From Alistipes sp. (lineage in GTDB: Bacteria; Bacteroidota; Bacteroidia; Bacteroidales; Rikenellaceae), in assembly GCA_022511345.1 (NCBI GenBank), contig JAFLRR010000004.1, positions 92,524 through 156,523 on the forward strand: DNA of 64,000 bases. Direction: 5' to 3'. Made by a program: the position numbers and the translations under genes. Below are positions 28,740 through 36,061 of this stretch, in pieces. Below the pieces are notes generated by a model. That model made no database searches, was not told where the DNA came from, and saw only the letters and a list, made by a program, of their open reading frames with translations. The stretch's first letter is position 1. Each line of letters begins with the position of its first letter.

Positions 28740-28781
28740 AAAAAAAGGTCCACCCGCATATTCGTCCTATGCAGGCAGACC
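28740..28781 (-). terminator. Terminator of the candidate RNA
   Basis: On the minus strand GGTCTGCCTGCATA pairs over its full 14 bases (three G-T pairs) with TATGCGGGTGGACC around a 7-nt loop, followed by seven T and then GTCTTTG. Confidence 0.88.
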
Positions 28782-29128
28782 TGTGGCTGCTGGTATCGAT
28801 ACGTAACGCTCAAAACACGTCTTCTCGCGGCAGCTGTTTCTTAAGCAGCGGCTACACTATTCCCCGACTTCACCAAGCCTCGCGGCTTCCGTTCACCGAA
28901 AGGCAGGCAGGGATGTGCCGAAAAACTTCGTATTCTGTGGCGTGACGCAGCGATGTCCTCGTTTTATGTTTGCGTCCGAAGTAATTGCGTTTGACGAACT
29001 TCTACGTTTTCGTCCGAACGACCGATATCGGTTAAAGCGGCAGTCGTCTATGCATATCCTCTGATGCCGTGCACGGCGGTCGTTGTTTCTGAATCGTGGG
29101 CCCGACAACGACGCAAAGGATAGATTCG
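28740..29128 (-). ncRNA. Candidate structured RNA of about 390 nt, unknown family
   Basis: A minus-strand unit with its own consensus promoter and a strong intrinsic terminator but no credible reading frame. The 5' part can form nested helices: TATCCT/AGGATA encloses GTCGTTGT/ACAACGAC and a GCCG-TGCA-CGGC hairpin, with an outer GTCG/CGAC closing pair. The middle part can form GACGAA/TTCGTC. Further on, AAGCC-GCGA-GGCTT is a perfect GNRA-tetraloop hairpin. The 3' end is the terminator. It lacks the tmRNA tag codons and TTCRA loop, lacks the GAGGAAAGTC core of RNase P RNA, and is much longer than 6S RNA. The two flanking transcripts point away from it or have their own signals. The RNA and its ends are predicted only. 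Confidence 0.6.
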
Positions 29129-29134
29129 ACGATG

Positions 29135-29166
29135 CAAATATACAACAGCGAAGTAGCCTTTGTCAA
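29135..29166 (-). promoter_or_regulatory. Promoter of the candidate RNA
   Basis: TTG (within TTGACA), 21 nt and then TATATTTG on the minus strand. The predicted start is near 29128. Confidence 0.65.
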
Positions 29167-29250
29167 GAGTTGGGAGCAAAATTTTTGATTAAAAATTCAA
29201 AAATTTTGGAAATAGGTGTTATTTTGTTTGCAGCTGGCGCTGCATTCTTT

Positions 29251-29274
29251 GTCGCTTTTGGGCGCAAAAGCGAC
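29251..29274. other. Perfect 10-bp hairpin with GGCG loop
   Basis: GTCGCTTTTG and CAAAAGCGAC pair without mismatch around GGCG. There is no T-run next to it, so it is not a typical terminator. Its role is unknown. Confidence 0.7.
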
Positions 29275-29449
29275 GCAAAACGCTCCGCAGGGCACAATTT
29301 GCGGGTTCGCGTCTTGTCGTCCGGCTCGGAACGCTGCGCGCGTTTGAAAGCTATCAAACGGTCTTCCTCGCTTCTCGGACGTCTGCGACGCTCACTTCAT
29401 CCGCAAATTCTGCAATGCGGATTTTCGGTGCGCTGCACAGCAGCGCTGT

Positions 29450-29481
29450 AATTTTGAATCTTGAATTTTGAATTTTGAATT
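29450..29481. repeat. TTTTGAA heptamer array, second copy
   Basis: Four imperfect copies of the same unit found at 11139-11171, again in a gene-free gap. Confidence 0.75.
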
Positions 29482-29603
29482 GCAAAGCATTGCGGAGCTC
29501 TGCGACGAACGTCGCGCGGGCCGAAGCCTCCGCCCAGCGGAGGCCCGCTGAAAACAGCGCTCCTCCGCAGGCTTCTGCCCGCAAGAGTACACAAAGTCCG
29601 AGA

Positions 29604-29636
29604 CAATTGCTAATTCCTAATTGCTAATTTCCAATT
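29604..29636. repeat. TTGCTAA-type array, second copy
   Basis: Alternating AATTGCT and AATTCCT units closely resemble the array at 28695-28720. Confidence 0.65.
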
Positions 29637-29677
29637 ATTCTGGCATTGCGTTTGATTCTCGGTCAGAAAAAAACGAT

Positions 29678-30346
29678 ATGATTAAACGCAACACTACCGT
29701 CGAGGCGATGCGGATACTCACGCCGCTGGCGGCTGTCGTACTGCTGGCCGGTCTGTCGGTCGAGATTATCAGCGGCGACAACATTCACTTCACGGGCTGG
29801 TATCTCGGCGTGCTGCCGGTGGTATGTCTCGTATTCATCGTCGACTTCTTCGTGGACTGCGCAACCAATCCCGACCCCGAGCGGCGGTTCTGGAGACACC
29901 TGCCATTTCTGCTGCTGTCGATACCCTACCTGAACATAATCCGCATATGCGGCGCCGAGATGACGCGCGCGCAGGCTATGGCCGTGGGTCTGGTGACGAT
30001 GCTGCGGGCATTCATGGCAATGTTCGTGGTGGTCAGGTGGATGGTGCGCGGCAGCGGCCCGCGGAGGCTCTTCTATGCATACATCTTCACCGTGGCGGTA
30101 TTCACATATCTCTCGGCGCTGGTGTTCTACGACTACGAGATACACGTAAATCCGCACCTGACATCGTTCGGCAACGCCGTATGGTGGGCCGGCATGGGTG
30201 TCACGACGGTCGGGGCGGCGATATTCCCCGTGACGACCATGGGCAAGATCTTCGCCGTGCTGCTGCCCATGGTGGGAATGCTGATGTTCCCGATATTCAC
30301 GGTCTACGTAACCGACATATACACCAGAAAAAAGGAGCGTTCATAG
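29678..30346 (+). CDS. Six-helix ion channel of the K+-channel superfamily with atypical filter
   Basis: A 222-residue membrane protein starting at ATG 29678 (MIKRNTT); the frame extends upstream to 29621 without a better start. Six helices are visible, with the pore loop between the last two. 'VWWAGMGVTTVGAAIF' followed by 'PVTTMGK' aligns with the K+-channel pattern TTVGYGDxxPxTxxGK, so the fold is of the voltage-gated-like superfamily. The filter reads TVGAA instead of TVGYG (around residue 175-180) and the Asp after it is missing. The fourth helix lacks a regular Arg/Lys series, so voltage sensing is unlikely. It is single-gene, sharing a bidirectional terminator with mscL. Ion selectivity cannot be assumed to be K+. 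Confidence 0.75.
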   Translation: MIKRNTTVEAMRILTPLAAVVLLAGLSVEIISGDNIHFTGWYLGVLPVVCLVFIVDFFVDCATNPDPERRFWRHLPFLLLSIPYLNIIRICGAEMTRAQAMAVGLVTMLRAFMAMFVVVRWMVRGSGPRRLFYAYIFTVAVFTYLSALVFYDYEIHVNPHLTSFGNAVWWAGMGVTTVGAAIFPVTTMGKIFAVLLPMVGMLMFPIFTVYVTDIYTRKKERS

Positions 30347-30360
30347 CCCGCGGCGAACGA

Positions 30361-30393
30361 AAAAAAGCCTGTGCAAGTTGCACAGGCTTTTTC
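30361..30393. terminator. Bidirectional terminator between the channel gene and mscL
   Basis: AAAAAAGCCTGTGCAA and TTGCACAGGCTTTTT form a 10-bp GC-containing stem flanked by A and T runs, so it can act on both strands. Confidence 0.92.
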
Positions 30394-30409
30394 GTCGGAA
30401 GGCTCTCGC

Positions 30410-30823
30410 CTACTTCTTCTCCTTGAGCAGGTCGCGAATCTCCGAGAGGAGCTTCTCCTCGGCCGAGGGCTCGGGAGCGGGTGCCGGTGCGGGCGCCTCT
30501 TCCTCCTTCTTCTTCATGCTGTTCATAGCCTTAATCATCAGGAAGATGCAGAAGGCCAGAATGGCGAAGTCGACACACGTCTGGATGAAGTTGCCGTAGT
30601 TCCACGTGATGTCGGAGGCTCCCTCTTCGGTGGCCTTCTTGAGCACTACGTGCAGCTGCGAGAAGTCGGCGTTGCCGAGGAATGCGCCGATAGGCGGCAT
30701 GAGAATGTCGTTGACAAGCGACGATACGATTTTGCCGAACGCGCCGCCGATGATTACGCCGACAGCCATGTCCATCACGTTGCCCTTGAGGGCGAACTCC
30801 TTGAATTCTTTGAAAAATGCCAT
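30410..30823 (-). CDS. mscL: Large-conductance mechanosensitive channel
   Basis: A 137-residue inner-membrane channel that opens under membrane tension to release solutes during osmotic downshock. The N-terminal '[20 protein letters not shown]' and the first helix '[20 protein letters not shown]' are diagnostic. The second helix is around residues 70-95 and the C-terminal amphipathic bundle ('[15 protein letters not shown]') is intact. An Ala/Pro-rich linker precedes that helix. It lies 42 nt after ruvC and is the last gene of the coaD-lpxD-tlpA-tlpA-ruvC run. Confidence 0.97.
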   Translation of the reverse strand: MAFFKEFKEFALKGNVMDMAVGVIIGGAFGKIVSSLVNDILMPPIGAFLGNADFSQLHVVLKKATEEGASDITWNYGNFIQTCVDFAILAFCIFLMIKAMNSMKKKEEEAPAPAPAPEPSAEEKLLSEIRDLLKEKK

Positions 30824-30865
30824 AATTTTTAACTGTTTTTATTGTGTAAATCGTTTTGTCCGTTT

Positions 30866-31483
30866 TCAGCGAACCTCGCGGTCGGGATGCTCGCGCAGGA
30901 ACTTCTCCCACGACGAACTGCCACGCTTGGAGGCTGCCTTGAGTCCGCCGCCGAGGCCCTTGACCCGCTCGCTGCCCATGGCCGAAACGAGCGGTGAGCA
31001 GGCCGTGTAGTAGTGGCAGAGCGCCACGGCCATGCCGTCGGTGGCGTCGGCCTTGGACGGCAGCGCCTCGAGCGAAAGGATGCTCTTGACCATAGCGGCG
31101 ACCTGCTCCTTGGTGGCCGAGCCGCCGCCAGTAACGGCCTGCTTGATGCGCGTGGGCGCATACTCGCTGACCTTGAGTCCGCGGCTCAGCGCCGCAGCCA
31201 TCGCTACGCCCTGCGCGCGCCCCAGCTTGAGCATCGACTGGATGTTCTCGCCGAAGAAGGGAGACTCCAATGCCGCCTCGCGCGGGCGGTACTCGTCGAT
31301 GAGCGTGCCGACACGTTCGAAGATGTAGCGCAGCTTGGCATAGGGGTCCGACATGCGGTGCAGGTCTATGGCGCCGAGAACGACCGACCGCAGAGTGCGG
31401 CCGTCGACCTCCAGCACTCCGTAACCGGTGTAGTTGGTTCCGGGGTCGATGCCGATGATTCGGTATGGATGTTCGGCTGCCAT
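30866..31483 (-). CDS. ruvC: Crossover junction endodeoxyribonuclease RuvC
   Basis: Resolves Holliday junctions together with RuvAB. The 205-residue frame starts at ATG 31483 (MAAEHPYRIIGIDPGT); the longer open frame upstream is only overlap with the tlpA gene. The four acidic catalytic residues are visible in 'GIDPGT', 'ALESPFF' and the Asp pair of 'KADATDGMAVAL'. The C-terminal tail is longer and more basic than in E. coli. It lies 23 nt downstream of a TlpA-like lipoprotein gene. Confidence 0.96.
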   Translation of the reverse strand: MAAEHPYRIIGIDPGTNYTGYGVLEVDGRTLRSVVLGAIDLHRMSDPYAKLRYIFERVGTLIDEYRPREAALESPFFGENIQSMLKLGRAQGVAMAAALSRGLKVSEYAPTRIKQAVTGGGSATKEQVAAMVKSILSLEALPSKADATDGMAVALCHYYTACSPLVSAMGSERVKGLGGGLKAASKRGSSSWEKFLREHPDREVR

Positions 31484-31506
31484 GGATGATGTCAAGCGAT
31501 GCTTTA

Positions 31507-32553
31507 TTAGTCGAGCAGCTCGGCCAGCTTCTCGGCTACGGCCTTGCCGCGCAGATTGGTGGCGACGATTTTGCCGGTCGAGCAATCGACAAGGAAGTTC
31601 GACGGAATGGCGCGCACGGCGTAATCCTTGGCCGCCTGATTGTCGAAGCGGCGGAGTTCGCTGACGTGAATCCAATTCATGCCGCGGTCCTTCACGCAGT
31701 TGCGCCAGCGCTCGCCGTCGGTGTCGTGCGAGATGCCGAAAATCTCGAATCCCTTGTCGTGATACTCTGCATAAGCGTCAATCAGATAGGGCACCTCCAT
31801 CATGCAGGGGCCGCACCACGATGCCCAGAAGTCCACCAGCACATATTTGTTCTTCGGGTTTTCGACCACCGACGAGAGCGTCACCGTGTTGCCCTCCATG
31901 TCGGGCTGCGAGACCTCGATATAGGGCTGGCCCGGGTCGGATGCGAGTTTGGCCTCGGCGTTGGCGCGGATACCGTCGACGATTTTGCTATTGCGGACAT
32001 GTTCGGGGAGGGCCTCGATGGCGGCGAGAGTCTGCGCACCGGTCATCTCATACGACAGCGTGCTGAGATGTGTCGCACCGAAGATGTTGTCGTTGTTCTC
32101 CTCGAACGATGCCAGCATCAGTGCATCCATCTCGGCGGCGATGGCCTCGCGCTCCTCGGCCGATTTGGAATCGTAGTAGCGCTGTTCGAGTTCATTCGCC
32201 TGCTCCCTGTACTTGACGGCAGCGTCGTTGGCCGGCGTGCCAGTTGCGATTTTGTTGTCGAAATCGACCGTCACTTTGCCGGCAGGCTCGATGAAGACCA
32301 GCATATAACGCGTATCATCTTCGCCGGAGTTGCGCAGCACGACTGCCTCGGAGGTCTCCGACGTGCCTTTGAATACGAATTTGCCGTTGCGCACCTCAAC
32401 CGAATCGGTCGCTTGGTCGGGAGACGCATAGTCGCACATGTACATGTACTGGCCGTCGAAATCGGCTGCGGTGCCGGAGATGGTGTAGGCATTTCTGTTT
32501 GTGCAGCTGGCGGTCAGAGCCGCGGCGGCTGCGATGAAGAGGATTTTTTTCAT
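31507..32553 (-). CDS. TlpA-like thioredoxin-fold lipoprotein with DUF4369-like N-domain (copy 1)
   Basis: A 348-residue lipoprotein; the lipobox is 'LTASC' (Cys 16). Residues 25-115 form a small beta-rich DUF4369-type domain ('YTISGTAADFDGQYMYMCD'), then a helical linker, then a C-terminal thioredoxin domain with 'DFWASWCGPCMMEVPYL'. The CGPC site indicates a thiol-disulfide reductase or oxidase anchored at the outer face of a membrane. It is 27 nt downstream of a close paralogue. Its substrate is unknown. Confidence 0.88.
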   Translation of the reverse strand: MKKILFIAAAAALTASCTNRNAYTISGTAADFDGQYMYMCDYASPDQATDSVEVRNGKFVFKGTSETSEAVVLRNSGEDDTRYMLVFIEPAGKVTVDFDNKIATGTPANDAAVKYREQANELEQRYYDSKSAEEREAIAAEMDALMLASFEENNDNIFGATHLSTLSYEMTGAQTLAAIEALPEHVRNSKIVDGIRANAEAKLASDPGQPYIEVSQPDMEGNTVTLSSVVENPKNKYVLVDFWASWCGPCMMEVPYLIDAYAEYHDKGFEIFGISHDTDGERWRNCVKDRGMNWIHVSELRRFDNQAAKDYAVRAIPSNFLVDCSTGKIVATNLRGKAVAEKLAELLD

Positions 32554-32579
32554 GATACGGTTCGTTTTGTCGTTCTTGA

Positions 32580-33635
32580 TTAATCTATAAGTTCGGCTAT
32601 TTTGGCGCCCAGGGCCTCACCGCGAAGATTCTTGGCCACGATAAGGCCCGTGGCCGTGTCGATGAGGAAATTCGACGGGATGCTCTCGACGCCGTAGGCC
32701 TCAACTGCCTCCATGCGGCCTTTGCGAGGCTGGAGGACATGCAACCAGTTCATGCCGTGCTCTTTCACGCCGCTGCGCCACGCATCTTCGCTGCCGTCGA
32801 GCGACACGCCGTAGATTTCGAAGCCCTTGCCGTGATATTTGGCGTAGGCCTCCTTGAGGTGGGGAACCTCGCCCATGCAGGGACCGCACCACGTGGCCCA
32901 GAAATCCAGCAGCACATACTTGTTATCGGGATTCCCGACAACCGACGAGAGCGAGAGCGCATTGCCTCCGGTGTCGGGCAGGACGATATCGATATAGGGG
33001 CTGCCGGGCTCGGTGGCCAGCTGCGACTCGGCCTTGGCACGCATGCGGGTCGCCATACGGCTTTTGCGCACAGCTTCGGGGAAGGCGTCGAGGGCCTGGA
33101 CAACTTCGGAGGCAGACATCTTGTAGTTGAGGATTTGGAGCATCGAAACTCCGAAGAGGTTGTCGCCGTTCTGCTCCATCATGGCGCGCGCATTCTCCTC
33201 GGACTCGGATATTATGGCCTGGCGCTGCTCGAGAGTCTCGGCAGCCTGCAAACGGTCGAAGCCTTCATTCTGACGCTTCATGAAGATGGCATAGGCCTCA
33301 TTGGAGGGGGTGCCGCTGCTGTAACCAGTCTCGATGTCGGCAGTCACGACGCCCGGCTCGATGAATATCATCTGGAAGAACTTATCTTCGCCATTGCTCG
33401 TCATAGGGCCGCGCAAAACAAGCTCCTCGGGGATTTCGGCCGAGCATTTGAAGGTAAAGCGGCCGTTGTCTATCTTCACCGAGTCGATAACATCCGAAAA
33501 ATCTTCGGTATCGCACAGGTAGGCATAGGTGCCCTCCATATCATCGGGAAGCACGCCTTTGACGATGCAGAGATTTTTATCGGCGCACGATGCGGCAAAA
33601 GCCGCGAACGCTGCCAGGGTGAGAATCTTTTTCAT
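32580..33635 (-). CDS. TlpA-like thioredoxin-fold lipoprotein (copy 2)
   Basis: A 351-residue paralogue of the next gene with the same layout: lipobox 'FAASC' (Cys 17), a DUF4369-like domain ('CIVKGVLPDDMEGTYAYLCD'), a helical linker, and a thioredoxin domain with 'DFWATWCGPCMGEVPHL'. Both keep the CGPC site and the closing 'IPSNFLID' cis-Pro region, so both should be active. The pair arose by tandem duplication and has since diverged clearly. It starts 8 nt after lpxD, so it is probably transcribed with the lipid A gene. Confidence 0.88.
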   Translation of the reverse strand: MKKILTLAAFAAFAASCADKNLCIVKGVLPDDMEGTYAYLCDTEDFSDVIDSVKIDNGRFTFKCSAEIPEELVLRGPMTSNGEDKFFQMIFIEPGVVTADIETGYSSGTPSNEAYAIFMKRQNEGFDRLQAAETLEQRQAIISESEENARAMMEQNGDNLFGVSMLQILNYKMSASEVVQALDAFPEAVRKSRMATRMRAKAESQLATEPGSPYIDIVLPDTGGNALSLSSVVGNPDNKYVLLDFWATWCGPCMGEVPHLKEAYAKYHGKGFEIYGVSLDGSEDAWRSGVKEHGMNWLHVLQPRKGRMEAVEAYGVESIPSNFLIDTATGLIVAKNLRGEALGAKIAELID

Positions 33636-33643
33636 AGTGTCGA

Positions 33644-34678
33644 CTATTTGGTTTTCAACTCTTTAACCTCTTTTTCGAGTGCATTTACACGCTGTGCCAG
33701 TTCGGGCAGGTTGCGGAACACGGCATTCGAACGGTGGTACTTGATGCCCGCCAGCGCCGGCGAACCCATGCGCACCTCGTCGTCGGGCACCGACTTGTCG
33801 ATGCCGCTCTGCGAACCTATCTTCACGCGGTCGCCTATTGTGACGTGGTCGGCGATGCCCACCTGGCCTGCGAGGAAGCAGTTCCTGCCCACGCGCGACG
33901 AACCGGCGATGCCCATCTGCGCCGACGAGACGGTGTTCTCGCCAATCTGCACGTTGTGGCCCACCTGAATCAGGTTGTCCAGCTTCACGCCGCGGCGGAT
34001 GATGGTCGAATCGGTCTTGGCGCGGTCGATGCAGGTGTTGGCGCCGATCTCCACGTCATCCTCGATGATGACGTTGCCCAGCTGCGGAATCTTGTCGAAG
34101 CCTCCCTCGGCATTGGGCATGAAGCCGAAGCCGTCGGCGCCGATGACAGCACCTGCATGAATTATGCAGTTGCGGCCAATGCGGCAGCCCTCGTAAATCT
34201 TCACGCCGGGGTAAATCTTCGTACCCTCGCCCACCTCGACTCCGTCGCCGATGTAGACCTGAGGATAGATCTTGCAGCCGCGGCCGATTCTGGCTCCCGA
34301 CTCCACGACCGCGAAGTCGCCCACATAGCAATCCTCGCCGACCTCGGCATCGGAGGCTATGGACGAGCGGCTGCTGATGCCGCTCTTCTGGGGCTTGGAG
34401 GCCTCGTAGAGCTTCAGCAGCGACAGAACCGCGGCGCCCGCATCGTCGACCTTGATGAGCGTGGCCGCCACATCGGCCGAAGGGGTGAAGGTGCGGTCGA
34501 CAAGGATTATCGAGGCGCGGGAGGTGTAGACGTATTTCTCGTATTTGGGGTTGCTAAGGTATGCCATAGAGCCCTCGGCGCCATCCTCGATGGAGGCTAC
34601 CGTATGGACGCGGGCGTTCTTGTCGCCGACAATCTCTCCGCCGAGAAAGCCGGCTATCATTTCAGCTGTAAATTCCAT
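33644..34678 (-). CDS. lpxD: UDP-3-O-acylglucosamine N-acyltransferase
   Basis: Third step of lipid A synthesis: transfers a hydroxyacyl chain from ACP to UDP-3-O-acyl-GlcN. The 344-residue protein has an N-terminal uridine-binding domain, a left-handed beta-helix of hexapeptide repeats (residues 105-300) and a C-terminal helix. The catalytic His is in '[17 protein letters not shown]'. It lies between coaD (16 nt) and a tlpA-like gene (8 nt). The neighbouring lpx genes are not in this window. Confidence 0.96.
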   Translation of the reverse strand: MEFTAEMIAGFLGGEIVGDKNARVHTVASIEDGAEGSMAYLSNPKYEKYVYTSRASIILVDRTFTPSADVAATLIKVDDAGAAVLSLLKLYEASKPQKSGISSRSSIASDAEVGEDCYVGDFAVVESGARIGRGCKIYPQVYIGDGVEVGEGTKIYPGVKIYEGCRIGRNCIIHAGAVIGADGFGFMPNAEGGFDKIPQLGNVIIEDDVEIGANTCIDRAKTDSTIIRRGVKLDNLIQVGHNVQIGENTVSSAQMGIAGSSRVGRNCFLAGQVGIADHVTIGDRVKIGSQSGIDKSVPDDEVRMGSPALAGIKYHRSNAVFRNLPELAQRVNALEKEVKELKTK

Positions 34679-34694
34679 GCAAACGATCGTTTTA

Positions 34695-35171
34695 TTACTT
34701 CATTTTCAAATATTTCTCCAACTCGACACCCTCGGGCAGAAACTCGTCGGCACGGCGGCCGAAGAGCAGCAGCTCGCGAACGACGCTCGACGAGATGTCG
34801 GCGACCTCGGCCGGAGTGAAGAGGATGACGGTCGAAAGCGACGGGAAGAGCCGCCGGTTGACGGAGGCCATGCTTCGCTCGTACTCGAAATCGGCCACGC
34901 TGCGCACACCCCTGATAATGGCCGCGGCTCCCTCGGCGGCGGCGAAATCGCCCGTGAGGCCAGAATATATCCTGGCCTCGACACGCGGCTCAGACGCATA
35001 GAGGTCTGAGACCAGCCGGCAGCGGGCCCCGGCCGTGAGCAGGCTCTTTTTCGAGCAGTTGTCGCCGATGCCTATCACCACCCGCTCGAAGAGCGAGAGC
35101 GCCTGCGCCACGACAGCCTCATGGCCGCGGGTGAAGGGATCGAAGGTCCCGGGGAAAATAGCGGTGGTCAT
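34695..35171 (-). CDS. coaD: Phosphopantetheine adenylyltransferase
   Basis: Penultimate step of coenzyme A synthesis (4'-phosphopantetheine plus ATP to dephospho-CoA). The 158-residue protein has the nucleotidyltransferase motif '[12 protein letters not shown]', the '[13 protein letters not shown]' substrate loop and the C-terminal 'ISSSVVREL'. It is the first gene of a run ending in mscL, behind its own promoter. Confidence 0.97.
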   Translation of the reverse strand: MTTAIFPGTFDPFTRGHEAVVAQALSLFERVVIGIGDNCSKKSLLTAGARCRLVSDLYASEPRVEARIYSGLTGDFAAAEGAAAIIRGVRSVADFEYERSMASVNRRLFPSLSTVILFTPAEVADISSSVVRELLLFGRRADEFLPEGVELEKYLKMK

Positions 35172-35205
35172 ATCCTTGGGTAAAGAGTTGTAATGTTAAA
35201 GCACG

Positions 35206-35237
35206 CAAATATACGAATTTCATCCGGATAAAGCCAA
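35206..35237 (-). promoter_or_regulatory. coaD operon promoter
   Basis: TTG, 21 nt and then TATATTTG on the minus strand, 35 nt before the coaD ATG. Confidence 0.65.
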
Positions 35238-35285
35238 CGCCCGGGCCCCTTTTTGCCGCACTGAACGAAAAAGAGCCCCGATGCG

Positions 35286-36056
35286 TCACCGCCGGGAGGC
35301 GGCGGCAAGCGCCCGGGCTGCCGCACGGGCGATGATATCGGCCAGAGGACGGCCGTCCAAAGAGCCCAGGGCCGTGATTCCGCGGCAGTCGCAGAGGAAT
35401 ATCTCGTCGGCATCGCGCAGGGCGCCGGCGGCGATGTCGGTCTGAACAAGCTCGTAGCCCGCATGGTGCAGGGCGGCGGCGGCGCGCATGCCCTCGACGC
35501 TGCGGAAGGTGTCGGGAGTATAGACCGTGCGGCCGCGGACAACGAATACGGGCGAATCGTCGGCAGTGAGCACACGGCCCCGGGAGTCGCAGCGGACCAC
35601 CGAGCGGAAGCCCCGCCGGCGGGCGTCCGAGAGGGCCAGAAGATGCATGGCCGAGCGGGCCGACGAGGGAAGCTCGCCGAAGGGTATGTCGTAGCTGACC
35701 AGGGTCGCCTCGGGGCGCAGGGGCCGCAGCACGAAGCCGTCGCAGACGAATATCTCGCCGCACGTCCAGCGCGACTCGCCGCCGGAGTAGATGCGAAGCG
35801 TGATGCACGACGAGACTCCCGACGGATAGCGGTTGCGCAGCAGCATACGGCGGCACAGGGCATCCATAGCCGCCGCGTCGGCATCGAAGCCGAAGCCGAA
35901 GAGCTGCTGCGAAGCCTCGCCGGCAACAGCGACATGGGCTGCAAGCGCCGCAGGGCGGAGGCTGCGCACGTGGATGTGCTGGTAGACGAAAGCCTCGTCG
36001 GGCGCCGCGGGAGGGGCGTCGGTGAGGGTGCGGCCGAGGATGATGCTGTCAGCCAT
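35286..36056 (-). CDS. Degenerate class IV aminotransferase-like protein
   Basis: A 256-residue protein from ATG 36056, matching the length and order of aminodeoxychorismate lyase (PabC) and branched-chain aminotransferase-fold enzymes. Recognisable parts are 'GRTVYTPDTFRSVEGMR' (the usual L.TP....LxGITR region) and 'LRDADEIFLCDC'. Where the family has the PLP-binding Lys (S..K..NY), this protein reads 'SSARSAMHL'. The Glu of the usual 'G.V.E...SN' motif is replaced within 'GRVLTADDSPVF'. It may therefore not bind PLP by a Schiff base. It lies 5 nt after holA in the murB-tilS-holA run, and its role is unknown. Confidence 0.7.
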   Translation of the reverse strand: MADSIILGRTLTDAPPAAPDEAFVYQHIHVRSLRPAALAAHVAVAGEASQQLFGFGFDADAAAMDALCRRMLLRNRYPSGVSSCITLRIYSGGESRWTCGEIFVCDGFVLRPLRPEATLVSYDIPFGELPSSARSAMHLLALSDARRRGFRSVVRCDSRGRVLTADDSPVFVVRGRTVYTPDTFRSVEGMRAAAALHHAGYELVQTDIAAGALRDADEIFLCDCRGITALGSLDGRPLADIIARAAARALAAASRR

Positions 36057-36061
36057 GGGAT

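Larger units (their letters stand above)
29167..29660. other. Gene-free, repeat- and hairpin-rich spacer
   Basis: No supported gene. It holds a perfect 11-bp AT-rich inverted repeat (CAAAATTTTTG, 29177-29208), a perfect 10-bp hairpin GTCGCTTTTG/CAAAAGCGAC with a 4-nt loop (29251-29274), and a CCTCCGC/GCGGAGG hairpin near 29530. It also holds the TTTTGAA array (29450-29481) and the TTGCTAA array (29604-29636). Short open frames here are biased in composition and unconvincing. Confidence 0.75.

Noticed and set aside
28893..29108. 71-codon minus-strand frame inside the RNA candidate
   Set aside because: Arg/Ser-rich, no start signal, crosses predicted helices; not a credible protein.
28740..29128. 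Identification of the RNA candidate as tmRNA or RNase P RNA
   Set aside because: No tag ending in ALAA codons, no TTCRA T-loop, no GAGGAAAGTC core and no tRNA-like ends were found on either strand.
31484..31675. N-terminal extension of the ruvC frame
   Set aside because: Arg-rich residues overlapping the tlpA gene; RuvC proper starts at MAAEHPYRIIGIDPGT.
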